Below are positions 41,177-53,269 of a stretch of DNA of 64,000 nt, piece after piece (the first letter of the stretch is position 1; each line of letters starts with the position of its first letter). This DNA comes from Cruorifilaria tuberocauda (lineage: Eukaryota > Nematoda > Chromadorea > Rhabditida > Onchocercidae): positions 1-64,000 of the forward strand of contig JABVXU010000216.1 of assembly GCA_013365365.1 (NCBI GenBank). Direction: 5' to 3'. The notes under the pieces were generated by a model that had not been told where the DNA came from, searched no databases, and saw nothing but the letters and a program-made list of their open reading frames with translations. Made by a program: the position numbers and the translations under genes.

Positions 41177-41769
41177 ATTTCAATTGCAATCAGACAACAA
41201 TTTTAAATTATTGAAATAAAACTAAAACAAAAACAGAACATACTTCTTCCATGCTGATTATTTAACTTATAAGTAAATGATCAATGATCCAATTATACTA
41301 CATATCCTAATTCCTAATTATCACTTGCATATTCGCTTATCATTTTATTATCTTTAAATATAATACATCTTCATTTAATTAAATCTTGTAATGGCGTTAT
41401 GAGAGTGTTTTTGTCTTTAATGCTAACTTTTCAAATTCTCTTACCTGATAATATACGTTAACTATGATAATTAAGATTATCATAATTAGTTTTTCAAATA
41501 TTACCACCCTGATATTCAAATTAATCAGCTGCTTAGAAATAATACTTACTCAAAAAATGACGAGCTTACCTGGTTTTCAAGTTAATATTTTTCCCTTTTT
41601 TTTTGTAATTAGTAAAGATTTTTCCTCATTTATTAACTCTTCTTTCTTTTCAAGTATAACTGTCATTTTCAAAATGATTCCAAAAAATAGACAGAAGTAG
41701 CTAGAGTAAGTTTAATAACAGTATCGATGATAGCTAATCGTTAGCTGAATATTGTGATATTCTTCTTCC

Positions 41770-41785
41770 TCTCTCTCTCTCTCCC

Positions 41786-41817
<32 letters not shown>

Positions 41818-41818
41818 T
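41770..41818. repeat. (CT)n microsatellite
   Basis: Runs of CT interrupted by CCCT. The minus-strand frame across it encodes an RERE-type low-complexity peptide with no support as a gene. Confidence 0.9.
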
Positions 41819-41959
41819 GTCTGTTTATCTATCAGTATGCACAAAATATAAATTGTTATCACAGCTGATGCCAATGGTTTAAAGTAGCTCATCATGAATT
41901 CAAATTTTCTATTCATTATATTCATTGATATATAGATTCGATTTTTCGATTTTTCAATG

Positions 41960-42140
41960 ATAATATTAATAATAATTAATGATTACTAATTAATAATTAA
42001 TAGTTAATAATAATAATAAGTAATAATATTAATAATGATTAATAATTAATAACGATAATAATGATAATTAATAGTAACAGTATTAATTAATAATAATAAT
42101 AATGACAATTAATAATAATAATAATAAATAACAATAAAAT
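41960..42140. repeat. AAT-rich simple repeat tract
   Basis: Many AATAAT/TAATAAT units with scattered interruptions, intergenic. Confidence 0.85.
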
Positions 42141-42649
42141 ATAGTTGATTGATAATGATTTTAACAATATTCCAAGTATGATTATCATGATGATTACAGA
42201 TAAGATTATATCATATCAATCATTATTACATTAAAAGTATTACAATCAATCACATCGTTCAAGTTGACTTTTACAGATTTTTTACGAATAAGTTTAAGTA
42301 GCAAGTTGAAATGTTCAACTTGCTTAAGCTCTAAAGGCGCATTAGCGAAGAAGCAACTGCTCTTTGTTACATCAAATTAAACAATTCGATCAAATTTGTT
42401 TTCTTGTTTACAAAGAAAAAAAAATCTTTTCACAAGTTTTCAGTTCCTCTCTTTTCATTCTATGCTTCAATTCGAGCTTCATCAACTTCAATGAATTATT
42501 ATTGTATTCCATGTTTCACCTTCAATCGACAAATTATTCTTTTTTCGAAATGAATTTGTTAATTTTCGAAGGTAATATTTTCATTAATTAATTTTAACTA
42601 ATATTAATTTCATAAGTAATAGTATTAGTTTTATTCTTGTTATCATTTG

Positions 42650-42669
42650 TTATCATGATATCATGATAA
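42650..42669. repeat. Perfect 20-bp palindrome
   Basis: TTATCATGATATCATGATAA reads the same on both strands. It carries a TTATCA/TGATAA word at each end and the motif ATGATATCAT at its centre. Function unknown. Confidence 0.85.
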
Positions 42670-42723
42670 TGATTGAAGCGGAATGAGTAATCTGAATGAA
42701 ATGATTGAAAGCAATTATTTTCA

Positions 42724-42816
42724 AATTATCTATCCGGATATTTTTCTTAATCTAGAATATATCCCGATCTTCCGGATATTTTCTTTTCTTAGTCTAGAAT
42801 ACCCGGATAGATAATT
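42724..42816. repeat. Inverted repeat with 14-bp perfect arms
   Basis: The left arm AATTATCTATCCGG (42724-42737) is the reverse complement of the right arm at 42803-42816. The interior also has related CTAGAATA and CCGGATATT phrases. It could be a small foldback or MITE-like element, or a hairpin. No clear target-site duplication was identified. Confidence 0.7.
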
Positions 42817-44185
42817 GATCTATAATCCGGAATATGTTCATGATATCAATTATTAATTTACAGGTTATTTTTTTTTAAATCATTGAAATGAAATTCATTT
42901 ATGGATAACTATTTTAATTTTAGCTTTATTTGTATATACATATATATCGTATAATGGGCCAAATAATTGATCGATCAATCAATCAATAATGATTTAAATG
43001 GTACAATTATGATGGATGAGTGTTATGTCTATGGTATCATTTTTCTTGGTTTTTTCGGTGGAAAATTTAAATTGGTTAATTTCAAATATGCAGCATAAGT
43101 TTGATGCGTTCCAATCATCTTCTCCTAATTATCGATCGAAGTATAAACGATCAATCAATGAATTATGGAATGGATGATCGGAATGATAATGAATATGGAC
43201 GAAATCGATTAGTTTATGTTTATTGGAAAATTTCAAGAATAAATAAATCGTTCGATATAATTTTTTTTTTCCTCGGTAATTTTCTTTTGTTTGTATCCAA
43301 TATTCGATCAATCAATATTTTTTGATACGATTTCAAGAAAAGGAACTTGTTAAATTAAAATAGTAAAAAATGATATTAACTCAAAAATAATGAAGTTAAA
43401 ATATTCCTGATAAGGTTTAGTGATAATGATATCAATCAAGTTACTTTTCTTGCATAGTATCAGGTTTTTTCTTTTCTCTCTCTCTTCCTCGAACATTTAT
43501 CTAAATTAGAATCTTAATTTAAATTATAATTACGAATAAATATCACTCATTAATTGTTTTATTTCACTATTCCAGTTGTTCATGAACTATTAACAAATAG
43601 ATATTGAAATGGCAATTTTATTGTTGTCACTAATCCACTTATCACTGTTGATTATTTCATGAGCAAAATTGATGGCTGCACTTAATCCTAAAATCATATC
43701 ACTTTTTAAAATTTCATTTTTATTGTTTAATTTGAACATATTGAAATGCCTTAAATGTTTTTATTCACTACTCTTTAAATGTTTATTTTTTTTGTCTTTT
43801 TTTAGCAATGATTAGCTCCCAATCAAAATTTCTTCCATAAATTAACTTAATAATTAATTAATTAATTAATGCTGTGATAATTATGGAAATTAACTGGTTT
43901 TAATTTTGCTTTTCGAAAGAGAAATTTTTTAATATTTTAAAAGATTAAGAGTTTATTAAATTCATAATTCTCGAAGTGATAAATTCACGGTTCTTCCCAA
44001 AATTTCTTGTTCATTTTCGTTTTCAAGTTTGCTTTCGAAGTTTTTTATTCAAATTGCGAATGCTTTTGGTAGATTATGAAGAAGAAAGAAAAATGTTCTT
44101 TTATAAGTTGTATTAATTAATTAGTTACTTATTCTTATCTATCTAATTTCGTTTAAAATAGCTTTTAGTGTTCCATAACTGTAAT

Positions 44186-44214
44186 TAATTAATTAATTAA
44201 TTAATTAATTAATT
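44186..44214. repeat. (TAAT)n microsatellite
   Basis: Perfect run of AATT/TAAT tetranucleotides. Shorter runs occur near 43853-43869, 57847-57866 and 59959-59981. Confidence 0.9.
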
Positions 44215-46047
44215 GATTGGGAACTAATTTCTTGCAAGTAACATATATATTCAGCATAAAATTGAATTCATTTTTTTTTACTATATGCTTGTTTAATTTT
44301 TAAACTTAGATGAGTATTTTTTGGAATATTTCATTTCTTTTTTTTTTCTAATTAATTTTCCCTTTGATAAGTTTTGATAAATTAATTTATAACGGTTGTT
44401 AATTTAATAAAGATAAATTTCCAAATGAATTGTTTATCAGCAACAAATTCAAACACTGCAAAAATCTATAAAGCTATAATATATCGATTAATTTTTATCA
44501 GAATTGATTATCATTTATTATCAGATAGTTATCAGATTTAAACATTTCCATGTTGTAATTTCAGTATTCCATATATATTATTTATCAATTTTCCAATCTT
44601 ATCGGTAAAAGTAGCTTTATCGATTTGAATTCCATGACGAAATCAATTTTAAAATTGATTGATAATGCGGACAATTTTAAAAATTTCAAATAAGCATAGA
44701 ATATTCAGAATTATTCATGCATTCATCTTTTTTTATCAGTTAACAATTGTAACGATCCCAAATGAAATTTGTTAAATTCCAAAGTAGTAAGTATTACTAA
44801 GCTACCAATTCTTTTGAAATAAATTTGAAATACTTTAGATTTATCACCTAAAGTATTACTTTATTGCGTGTTAACAAACTATTAATTAACCATTTCGTTA
44901 TAATATAATTTATTACAGATATTATCAACTGGTAAGTAAAAATTTGATTTATGTAAGAGTTGAAATTATCATTTAATTGATTAATCCAATTTAAATGATT
45001 GATTCAGCTGATTAATTCAATTTGTTGAATTTAACGGTGTAACTTTATACTTTCAATGGATCATTTGATATTGATTTGATGCAAAGAGAAATGAATAATT
45101 AATTTATTTTAAAATTATTTGAACAATTATTTAGTGACAGTGACAGATTGTCTTTTACTGATAATAACTATGATTCAAAGTTATAATAAATAATAAGATA
45201 GTAATAAAGATAAAGAATAATGAAAATATCATAATAAAGATAGTAAAACATGATAATAAAGATGAAATATAATGATAACGATAAAAAAATATAATAATAA
45301 AAATAACGATAATAACAAAGATAATAATAATAGAATTACTTTATTATCTTCCACAAACATTGTACTTGATTAACTGAAATAGAGTATAAGCTATGAGGTA
45401 TGAAATATGAGCTATTTGAAAAAATATACTGAAATTTGATCAGCTAGCAAAGGAATTTATAAAGTTAGAAGTTTAAATCATAATGAACTGAAATAGCCTT
45501 AATGAAATTCAATTTGTGAATTCTTTCTCATTCTTATTCAAATTCAAATTATATTTCTTATTCAAATTAACTTTTATCAAATTAAATTACTTACTACTAA
45601 ATTATCAAGTTATCACAATGAATTGAAATTAATTAAGTAAAAAGAAAATAACTTGATAAACAAGTAATATTCAGTAATTTAATTAATAGATAAATTAATA
45701 GACCAAAATAGTTCTGCAAAAAAAATGAAAATTTTCATGCAAAAAATTTAATTCCCAATCATTTATAATTTAATCATCTGCATTATACTCAAATATTTTA
45801 TTTTATTTGACTGATCAAGTCAATAATTCGAGTTAAAGTAAAGTTAAAATCTAGTTAAAGTAAAAATCAGATAAGATAATGACAATAGCCAGTGTTACTT
45901 GACGGATTGAAGTATTAAATTGTAATAATAGTCGAAGTTAAATTTAAATGCTAAAATGATGAATCAACATTCTAATATATCATTTTATTATCAATAGAAA
46001 AACGTGGTTTATTTTGATTGCTTAAGACATGAATTATCTCTTTATTT

Positions 46048-46074
46048 CTCTCTCTCTCTCTCTCTCTCTCCCTC
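46048..46074. repeat. (CT)n microsatellite
   Basis: Uninterrupted CT run in intergenic DNA. Confidence 0.9.
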
Positions 46075-46828
46075 TTATCTTTGAACTCTTTTACTCTTTT
46101 TCATATGGAATAATTAAAATAAGAAATGTAATTAAATACTTAATTTTTATTTAACTCATAAAATCACTCTAAATAATCGTTCGTTTCTCCTTTTCAAAAA
46201 AAATTATTACACAGTTTTATTTGAAATTTTCCGTCAATAAATGATAAAATTTATTTCTATCAAAGTTTTGTTTGATAAAAAAAAGAATTTCTATTCTCGA
46301 GAAATAATTTCTACCATATTGACTTATCAATTTTATTTTAAAATTTTCGATTTTTTTTTTCAAAAATTTTTGACATAATTGAAAATTAACAAATAATTTT
46401 AACTTCCTTTCATTTAACCTCTGAACCTATTTGTAATATTTTTAACTTCACGCAAGTTAATGGATATGATGATTTGAAGTGAAATTTAGGAAAATTAAAA
46501 TGAATACGGTAGTGAAATCGTCTTCGTAATGAAATGATATTTTAATTTCAAGTAGACAAAGAAATGAAAGTGATATTTTAATTTCAAATAAGCATGGAAA
46601 TGAGATCATTTTTGTGATGAAATGATATTTTAGTTTCAAGTAAATAAGTAATTAAATCATTTTCATGATAAGATAAATTTTTTTTTCATGATAAAATGAT
46701 ATTTTAGATCCAAGTAGAAATAGAAATAAAATTGTTTTTTGTATTTAAATGATACTTAAATTTTAAGTAAATAAGGAAATGAAATGGTTTTTGTGATAAA
46801 ATGATATTTTAGGTCCAAGCTTTGATAA

Positions 46829-48861
46829 TCAGGTTGGATGTTTGGCGATATAATCTTTAACAAATTGTGGATATTCGTAGGGCCAATCACGACATTTCAC
46901 GTTACTTAGCAATTCCACGCGATCCAAATTAATTTCACCCACGTCATATCTCATATTTTTTAGATCACTACGTATTTTGTACATGATATTTGTAAAGCAA
47001 TTCTGAAATGCATTACGCATTATTGATTATATTTCAGGAAATCTTCCGGATTTTTTTAAAACTATCAAAAATTTTAAACGTATCATTAGCTAAATTATAT
47101 TATCGATTAACGGTAAATAATAATTCAATCAACAAATTTAATTTACATTTCAATTTTAAGTCTAATATTGAAATATTGTAAGTTAAAAGCATATGATAGA
47201 GTGATAAGTAAGTAATTAATAAGTAAATAATCAGCTATTTCGATCGATGATGAATTTATATACTTCAGCTTAAAAATAATTGAACGCTTTAAAATATTTA
47301 TGCGATAAGTGAAAAAAGATGAATGATTAAAAGTGACGGAGTGAAGAAACGTGAAATTAAGTGAATGAATCAGTAAGTTAAAGTAAACTTTAACAGTGAT
47401 ATACTTAATTATAAGTGCAAAAGGTTAAACGAAATAAAGAGCAAGAAATCATTTTGGATTTTGGACTGGAAATAATAAATGGAATACTAATAATAACTAA
47501 TTAAACTGATAATAACTAATTTCCAAAATAGGTAATAGTTGATAAGATGATAATTAATGAAATTAAGATCTATGATAGTGATAATGATTCTGTACGATAA
47601 CTGATTTCCTGTTTACTTAATACAAAATCCTCCTAACAAACCCGATATTGCTTTCGTTTTGAATTCGGTAAACAGTGATGAGTGATATTCAATAATAATA
47701 AATTTGTGATAACATATCTACGACCCATAATTTCAAAATGACCATCACGACCGGAAAGTGCGTAACTGCTAATCCGTAATTTACCCTTCTTCTTTCCCTC
47801 TTTTGTCTCATCTAAAAATTTGATTTGTTATTAAGTAAGTATATTTGTCATATTGTAAAGTATATTTGTCCTCTGAACCGTATTGGCAATATTTTTTATC
47901 GTTTCCTACAAATACAAGTTAACTTATAATAGTAATTACACGCATTACGTAATAAAAAAAACCTAATACGTAACAGGAACGTAAATAAAAATTATTTGCG
48001 ACGGTAATAAGTAATAATGAATGCTATCAAGTATAGTCAAGTATAAGTACGTATAATGAAGCTATATCAAGTAGAAGCACGTCTAATGAAGCTAGTATAT
48101 CAAGTATAGACACGTATAATGAAGCTATATCAAGTAGAAGCACGTCTAATGAAGCTAGTATATCAAGTATAGAGACGTATTATGAAACTATATCGAGTAG
48201 AAGCACGTCTAATGAAGCTAGCATATCAATTATAGACACGTAAAATGAAGCTATTAGTTGTAAGCGTATCGTTAGACGTAGTTTGACTTGCGTGTGATTT
48301 TAACTGATAAAAGAAATGTTAATTAGAGCTAATTAATAAACAATTTAATTATTTCGAAATTAAATTTTAATTTTTTTTTCCACGCTAAGTTATTTTTTAC
48401 AAAGAAGAAAAAATATTCTTCTTAACGATTTAATTAAATTAAAAGAATTCTTCGTTTTCCTTCTTTTTTTTTTTTACCAATTTTTAAATTTACTGATCAA
48501 ATTTCAATGAGAAAAGAAAACGAAAATATGAAACAGAATAGAAAATATCCTTTTAGTCGTAGAAAAGAAAAATTAATTACAAGCATGAAATTTAACAATT
48601 TAAACTTAAAATTAATTACAAGCATGAAATTTAACAATTTATTGAGGAAAAAAAAAAGAGAAACAAACATGAAACTTCCTCTACGATATTAATAAGCACT
48701 GCATAAGCTTTCACATAGTTGCAAAGCATTGTTCCGGAAATATTAACCGGAACTGGAACTTTGATTTTATTTCTTGCCACATCATCCATCACTGATCTAC
48801 CAATCATTATTACTAATACAATAACAATAGGAAATAGTAATATACGGGTACCATACGTCAT
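46829..48861 (-). CDS. Transthyretin-like (TTL/ttr family) secreted protein
   Basis: Three exons in transcript order (48669-48861, 47642-47811, 46829-47002), 178 aa, in phase throughout. The N-terminus has a hydrophobic segment (RILLFPIVIVLVIMIG) acting as signal peptide or signal anchor. The body follows the nematode TTL pattern: strand with ISGTMLCNYVKAYAVLINI (usual V.G.L.C...), a basic loop KEGKKKGK, the turn GRDGHFEI (usual D..G.F.L), LLLNITHHCLP (usual L.I.H.C), then YRNCF, and YDVGEINLDRVEL near the end. The cysteines in the two central motifs match the family. TTL proteins are nematode-specific, numerous and extracellular; TTR-52 bridges apoptotic cells, but most have no known role. 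Donors of both introns are GTTTGT, which is weaker than usual, so exon edges could shift slightly. The charged insert and long C-terminal tail suggest a divergent member. Confidence 0.85.
48050..48255. repeat. 63-bp tandem repeat in intron 1 of the transthyretin-like gene
   Basis: Units begin CGTATAATGAAGC or variants at 48050, 48113, 48176 and 48239, so the period is exactly 63 bp over about 3.3 copies. Each unit has two halves that are themselves related (AATGAAGCTA and ATATCAAGTA words), which suggests an older roughly 31-bp duplication. Confidence 0.9.
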
Positions 48862-48876
48862 ATTTGTCTAAAATAA
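48862..48876 (-). promoter_or_regulatory. Probable spliced-leader acceptor of the transthyretin-like gene
   Basis: On the minus strand TTATTTTAG is followed by six bases (ACAAAT) and then the ATG at 48861. This spacing and the acceptor-like context suggest SL trans-splicing rather than a long 5' UTR. Confidence 0.5.
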
Positions 48877-48932
48877 TTGAAATACAATCTAGAAAATAAA
48901 AATGATCGATTAGAGTATTTACTTGTAAAATG

Positions 48933-49182
48933 ATATTTTATAAATTTGAAATGATGAGAATGAATGCGCTACTGTTATTTGAATTAAATAGTGTCATAAA
49001 TGACGCAAATGACGTACGTGATTTTCGTGATATTTTGATTGTACCAGAGTGGATATTATATTTTATAAATTTAAAATGATGAGAATGAATGCACTGCTGT
49101 TATTTGAATTAAATAGTATCATAAATGACGCAAATGACGTACGTGATTTTCGTGATATTTTGATTGTACCAGAGTGGATATT
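48933..49182. repeat. 125-bp tandem duplication
   Basis: Two adjacent copies (48933-49057 and 49058-49182) differ at only a few positions, for example GCGCTA versus GCACTG. They include GACGCAAATGACGTACGTGA. The duplication lies just upstream of the transthyretin-like gene start and looks recent. The open frame crossing it on the plus strand is likely fortuitous. Confidence 0.9.
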
Positions 49183-49442
49183 TCAATACTTTGATATATA
49201 TGCTTATAAAATTTTGTCAATTAGAGAATTTCGAAAATATAATCATTCTATTTTCAATTTGAACCACTAAAATTTTAATTCGACCGTTTTACAAATGTTA
49301 ATTTTATCGTTGTAAAGCAGTCGAATTAAAATTTTTTTATAAATTTCGTTAAGAAATGAAAAATTGTTTTATGTAATTTTTTTTTAATTTAATGCAAATT
49401 TTTTTTTCTTTAATAAATAAAAAATTTTTCGCATATTTATTT

Positions 49443-49585
49443 TATAGTATTTAGTAAAGTGTAAGCGAATACGTTAAATTGTAATTCCGGTAGAGTTTAA
49501 GTGAAGTTTAAACGAATATGTGAAATTGTAATTCCGGTAGAGTTTAAGTGAAGCTTAAACGAATACGTTAAATTGTAATTCCGGA
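49443..49585. repeat. 47-bp tandem repeat
   Basis: GTAATTCCGG recurs at 49481, 49528 and 49575 with AGAGTTTAAGTGAAG and ACGAATA phrases between, giving a 47-bp period over about 2.5 copies. Confidence 0.85.
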
Positions 49586-50025
49586 AATTGTAAAAAGTTT
49601 GCATTAATTGTAATGTCCGAATAGTTTTTTTGCTTTTTACCAATCGGAAATGATTTCAAATCTTTAATTACTGACAATTAATTAATTACGGTTATTCAAT
49701 GTCCAAAATGTTTTTTTCTTTCTATTTTCTTTTCATCAATCGGAAATGATTTCAAATATTAATTGATGGCAATTAATTAATTAAGTAATTAATTACTCAT
49801 GGTTGTTTAATTATATAAAGCAATTTTGATATCGAGTAATCTAATAATTTATCAGTATCGTTTCTATCTTTGTTAAATTTATACTTATTAACTTATTTTA
49901 GAGCGGAATGAACTGATAAAACTGATAATCATTCTTCCTCAGAAATTTATTCAAATGAATAATTCGAAATTTCAATGATAATATAAGAGATGAAAAAAAT
50001 TTTCTCGAGAGTTACGTTTACTTGT

Positions 50026-50222
50026 ATACTTAGATGTTATTTACTTAGAGGTTTACTTGGATGTTAGCTTAGGAGATACTTAATGTTACTTACTTAGAGG
50101 TTTACTTGGATGTTAACTTTAGAGATAGAGATACTTCAATGTTACTAAGACGTTTACTTAGATGTTAGCTTACGAGATACTTAGATGTTACTTACTAAGA
50201 GGTTTACTTAGATGTTAGCTTG
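50026..50222. repeat. TTTACTTAGATGTTAGCTTA tandem repeat
   Basis: Imperfect units of about 55-65 bp contain GGTTTACTTGGATGTTA or GTTTACTTAGATGTTAGC and GAGATACTT, repeated about four times. Confidence 0.85.
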
Positions 50223-50759
50223 CGTCAATTCCATCCGAATGCCTTTTATTCCATTTTAATTAGCAGTTAATAAAAAATGCGAAAGAATCAATTCGATGAT
50301 AAATTATTATCAAAAGTATCATGAATTAATAAAATTTCATTTGATTAACTTTTATCGTAAAATCTGTAAATTCAAAAATGTTTTCTTATTTATCAAATGT
50401 AAACAGCACGATTACAGCAGAAATAATTGAAGTAAAGTTAAAAGAAAATAACCAATTTGATTTTTGATTTTAAAAAAGAAAGAAAGGAAATGAAGGAAGT
50501 CATTGATTGATACATTCCTCGGTGAAGCAACTGTTCTCGATCGTTATTCGAGAATTTTTGTATAAACTCTTGTTTTTCGTGATCTCTGATTCTTTCCTTG
50601 CTGTCAAGAAATTGATTAGACAAAGGATAAGCAATTTCAGCTCATTGAATTTGTCATATTTAACTTGAAATGTCATTCAAATTTTTTTTTTTAAAGAAGA
50701 AAGTTCAACAATGAAAAAAATTTAGTTTAAATTTCATTTAATTGAAATAATTTAAGTCG

Positions 50760-51400
50760 GTACTAAAGTATAATTTAAGTAAGCATTACGATATAATTTA
50801 AGTAAGTATTAAGGTATGTATAATTTTAGTAAGCATTAAGAAGTATAAGATGAATAAAAAATTAAAATTTTAATTCATGCATTTTTTTCAAAGAAAGCAT
50901 TGATAAATAAGAAATAAATTTCTTACTTATTAAAAAATTTTATAGATTTTAATTTATTTGTTTCATTTTGATAATATTTTTTTATATTTCATGAATTTCA
51001 ATTTATGTATTTTTTATATTAATTATATTTAAACTATTTTATATTATACTAATTTACATGTTCTAAGTTTAATTGATTGAATGTGATGATAGCTATAATT
51101 GAAATGGAATTTAATTTATATATTTTTAAAAATATTTTTTATATTATTTATACTATTATATTAATTCATGTATTATTGTATTAATTTATATATTATAGAT
51201 TTAATTGATTGAATTCGATAATAGTATAATTTAAGTAAGCATTCAAAAATATAAGTAATATATTAGGATAATTTGAGTAAGCATTTAGAAATAATTGATA
51301 TAAGCATTCATAAATATGAATAACGTATAATCGTATAATTTAAGTAAGCATTCAAAAATATAAGTAAGATATTAGGATAATTTAAATAAACATTGATGAA
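50760..51400. repeat. Dispersed short repeats with AATTTAAGTAAGCATT core
   Basis: The phrase ATAATTTAAGTAAGCATT and close variants occurs several times (for example near 50770, 50790, 51230, 51270 and 51340), with different spacers. This looks like a decayed local repeat family. Confidence 0.6.
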
Positions 51401-51912
51401 TATGAAAAAATAAAACTGATTCGATTTCAGGAAATATAGCTGAAAAATGAAACTTCGTCATGCACTAATATATTGTAAACAAACTTACTGAAAATTTTCA
51501 TTTAAAAAATTTGCACAGTTCGTTAAATTTATCAGTCATTTTCTTTCAAAAAGTCATTTTTTTTTTAGATAAAAATTTCTGAATGCTTACTTAAATTTGA
51601 TTTTTGATTTTCTAGCATTAGTCAATAAATGCAGAAATATTTGAGCAATTAATGAAATTACCTGGAATTATTTACTCAATTACAGTATCGCAAAGATTTA
51701 ATGCTATAAAATGAAAACAAAGTTATGTTTGTTTTCCGGAATTCTTCTAATAAAAGTTTATGATTGGAAAGTTGGAAAATTTCAAAATTTTCAAATTATC
51801 CTACTAAATTTATAGATTAGATTCACTTTCGATTGCTTTTCAGTTTTTAATAATTAACAGCAAAATTTGAAAACTTTACACGGTAAAAAAAAAAACAATT
51901 AATGCTTAAAAA

Positions 51913-52881
51913 TCAGCGATCATCAAAAAAAGCTCTTCTGAACTGATCAAATGGATGGAAATTGAAATTAAATCTGGGAAATAAGTTGGACATATTGGTA
52001 ATATAGCCATAAAATTCGCCGAAAAAATCGGAACGATCTCTATCTCTGGCTCGTTGACGACTTTGTGAAGAGTGACCGGATCCGGTAGATCCAGCTCTAG
52101 GTCCATTCATTCCAAAATTTGCATTATTATTCAATGACTGAAAATCATTGACAGGAAAATTTAAACTACTTAAAATTACTTCTACTCGACAAACTTTCAT
52201 TTCAACATTGAGAAATTAGAATCGGTAAAAAAGTGCATTTAAAAAGAATTATACATTTAATCAAAAATTGTTTAAATACTACTATCAATTGATAATTGTT
52301 CAAAATACGAAAATGATAAAAATTTTTTTTGCCAAATATCAAAAAATTGCTATACTTTTTTAAGCATTTAATTACTATTAAGTATTCAATTACTTTTTTA
52401 AATTAATATAATGAAATTATCCACGAAAAAAAAAGACTTACACCTTGTCCAGCTATGTTATCATTGAATGAATTAAATACTTGACTGTCAATCAGCGGTA
52501 TGATAATTTGAAATCTAAAAAATTATAATTAATTAATCGTTTCAGAGTAATTTAGAAATTCCAAAATCAAATTTTTACCTTAGTAATTTTAATTAAAATA
52601 CAGTAAAATATTTAGTTTTCAATTAAAATACAGTAAAAATAAAAAATACAGTAAAGATGTGAAATACAGCAAAATATAAACATATTTATCAAATATATCT
52701 ATATTTATTTTTTAAATTTATCCATAAAATATCGATAAAATTTATTTTTGTATTTATAAAAAATCGTTCTATTTGATCGAAACAAAAAGTGCAAGAAATT
52801 TTTGATAATAAAAACAAAAAAAAAAAAAGAAAATAAAACTTTGAAAACTTACAGGAATAGCGATAACACGGCTTTTGACAT
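51913..52881 (-). CDS. Small secreted protein, family not recognised
   Basis: Three exons in transcript order (52853-52881, 52442-52514, 51913-52137), 108 aa. Introns have GTAAGT donors and close in phase. A signal peptide is clear (MSKAVLSLFLFQIIIPLID, cleavage probably near SQ-V). The mature part starts with an Asn-rich stretch (FNSFNDN, LNNNANFGMNG), then Gly/Ser-rich GSTGSGHSSQS, a basic patch RQRARDRDR, and an aromatic, Phe-rich tail (DFFGEFYGYI, FPRFNFNFHPFDQFRRAFFDDR at the C-terminus). It has no cysteine. The basic patch could be a proprotein-convertase site, so a peptide precursor is conceivable, but no amidation signal is seen. I do not recognise a homologue. Confidence 0.65.
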
Positions 52882-53269
52882 TTTTTTTTAAATCTGTTTT
52901 TTTTTTAAAAAAATCCGATTATCTTTAAAATAATTTTTATTTGAGTTAAAAAATGAATGAATGAGCAATGAATTTGTTAAGGTATTTTTATAGGGTAGCA
53001 TGAGGAACTCATTAATTTCAATTAAAATTAACCGATGAATTACTTGGAAAGGAGAAAACTAACTTCTTCTTCCAATTACTCATCCATTGATCGATAATCA
53101 AAAATGATTTTTCACGAAAAAAGAATGAAAATAAGTGAAAAAAATAGTATTGAAATTTCAATTTAAAAAATTTCTTAATTAACTTTCGAATAGAAAAAAG
53201 AAAAAAACATTTCTTTCAATCTTAAAAACGGTCAAAACGAACAGAAATATATTATTTATATACCTAAAT

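Larger units (their letters stand above)
41200..46800. other. Intergenic region between convergent Sushi and transthyretin-like genes
   Basis: About 5.6 kb with no recognised exon. It contains CT microsatellites (41770-41818 and 46048-46074), an AAT-rich tract (about 41960-42140), a 20-bp perfect palindrome (42650-42669), an inverted repeat (42724-42816) and a TAAT run (about 44186-44214). The short open frames here look like chance or simple-repeat products. Confidence 0.5.
49270..51890. other. Intergenic region between transthyretin-like and small secreted genes
   Basis: About 2.6 kb without a convincing exon. It holds the 47-bp repeats (49443-49585), the roughly 60-bp repeats (50026-50222) and scattered TTTAAGTAAGCATT-like phrases near 50760-51400. 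Confidence 0.45.

Noticed and set aside
41734..41925. Arg/Glu-rich minus-strand ORF
   Set aside because: Low-complexity translation of the CT microsatellite.
49049..49270. Plus-strand ORF across the 125-bp duplication
   Set aside because: The duplication period is not a multiple of three, the other copy is not open in the same frame, and no splice signals support a gene.
50500..50676. Minus-strand 58-codon ORF with a hydrophobic stretch and two cysteines
   Set aside because: Two frames are open here at once, the hydrophobic part is short and not N-terminal, and no splice or start context supports it.
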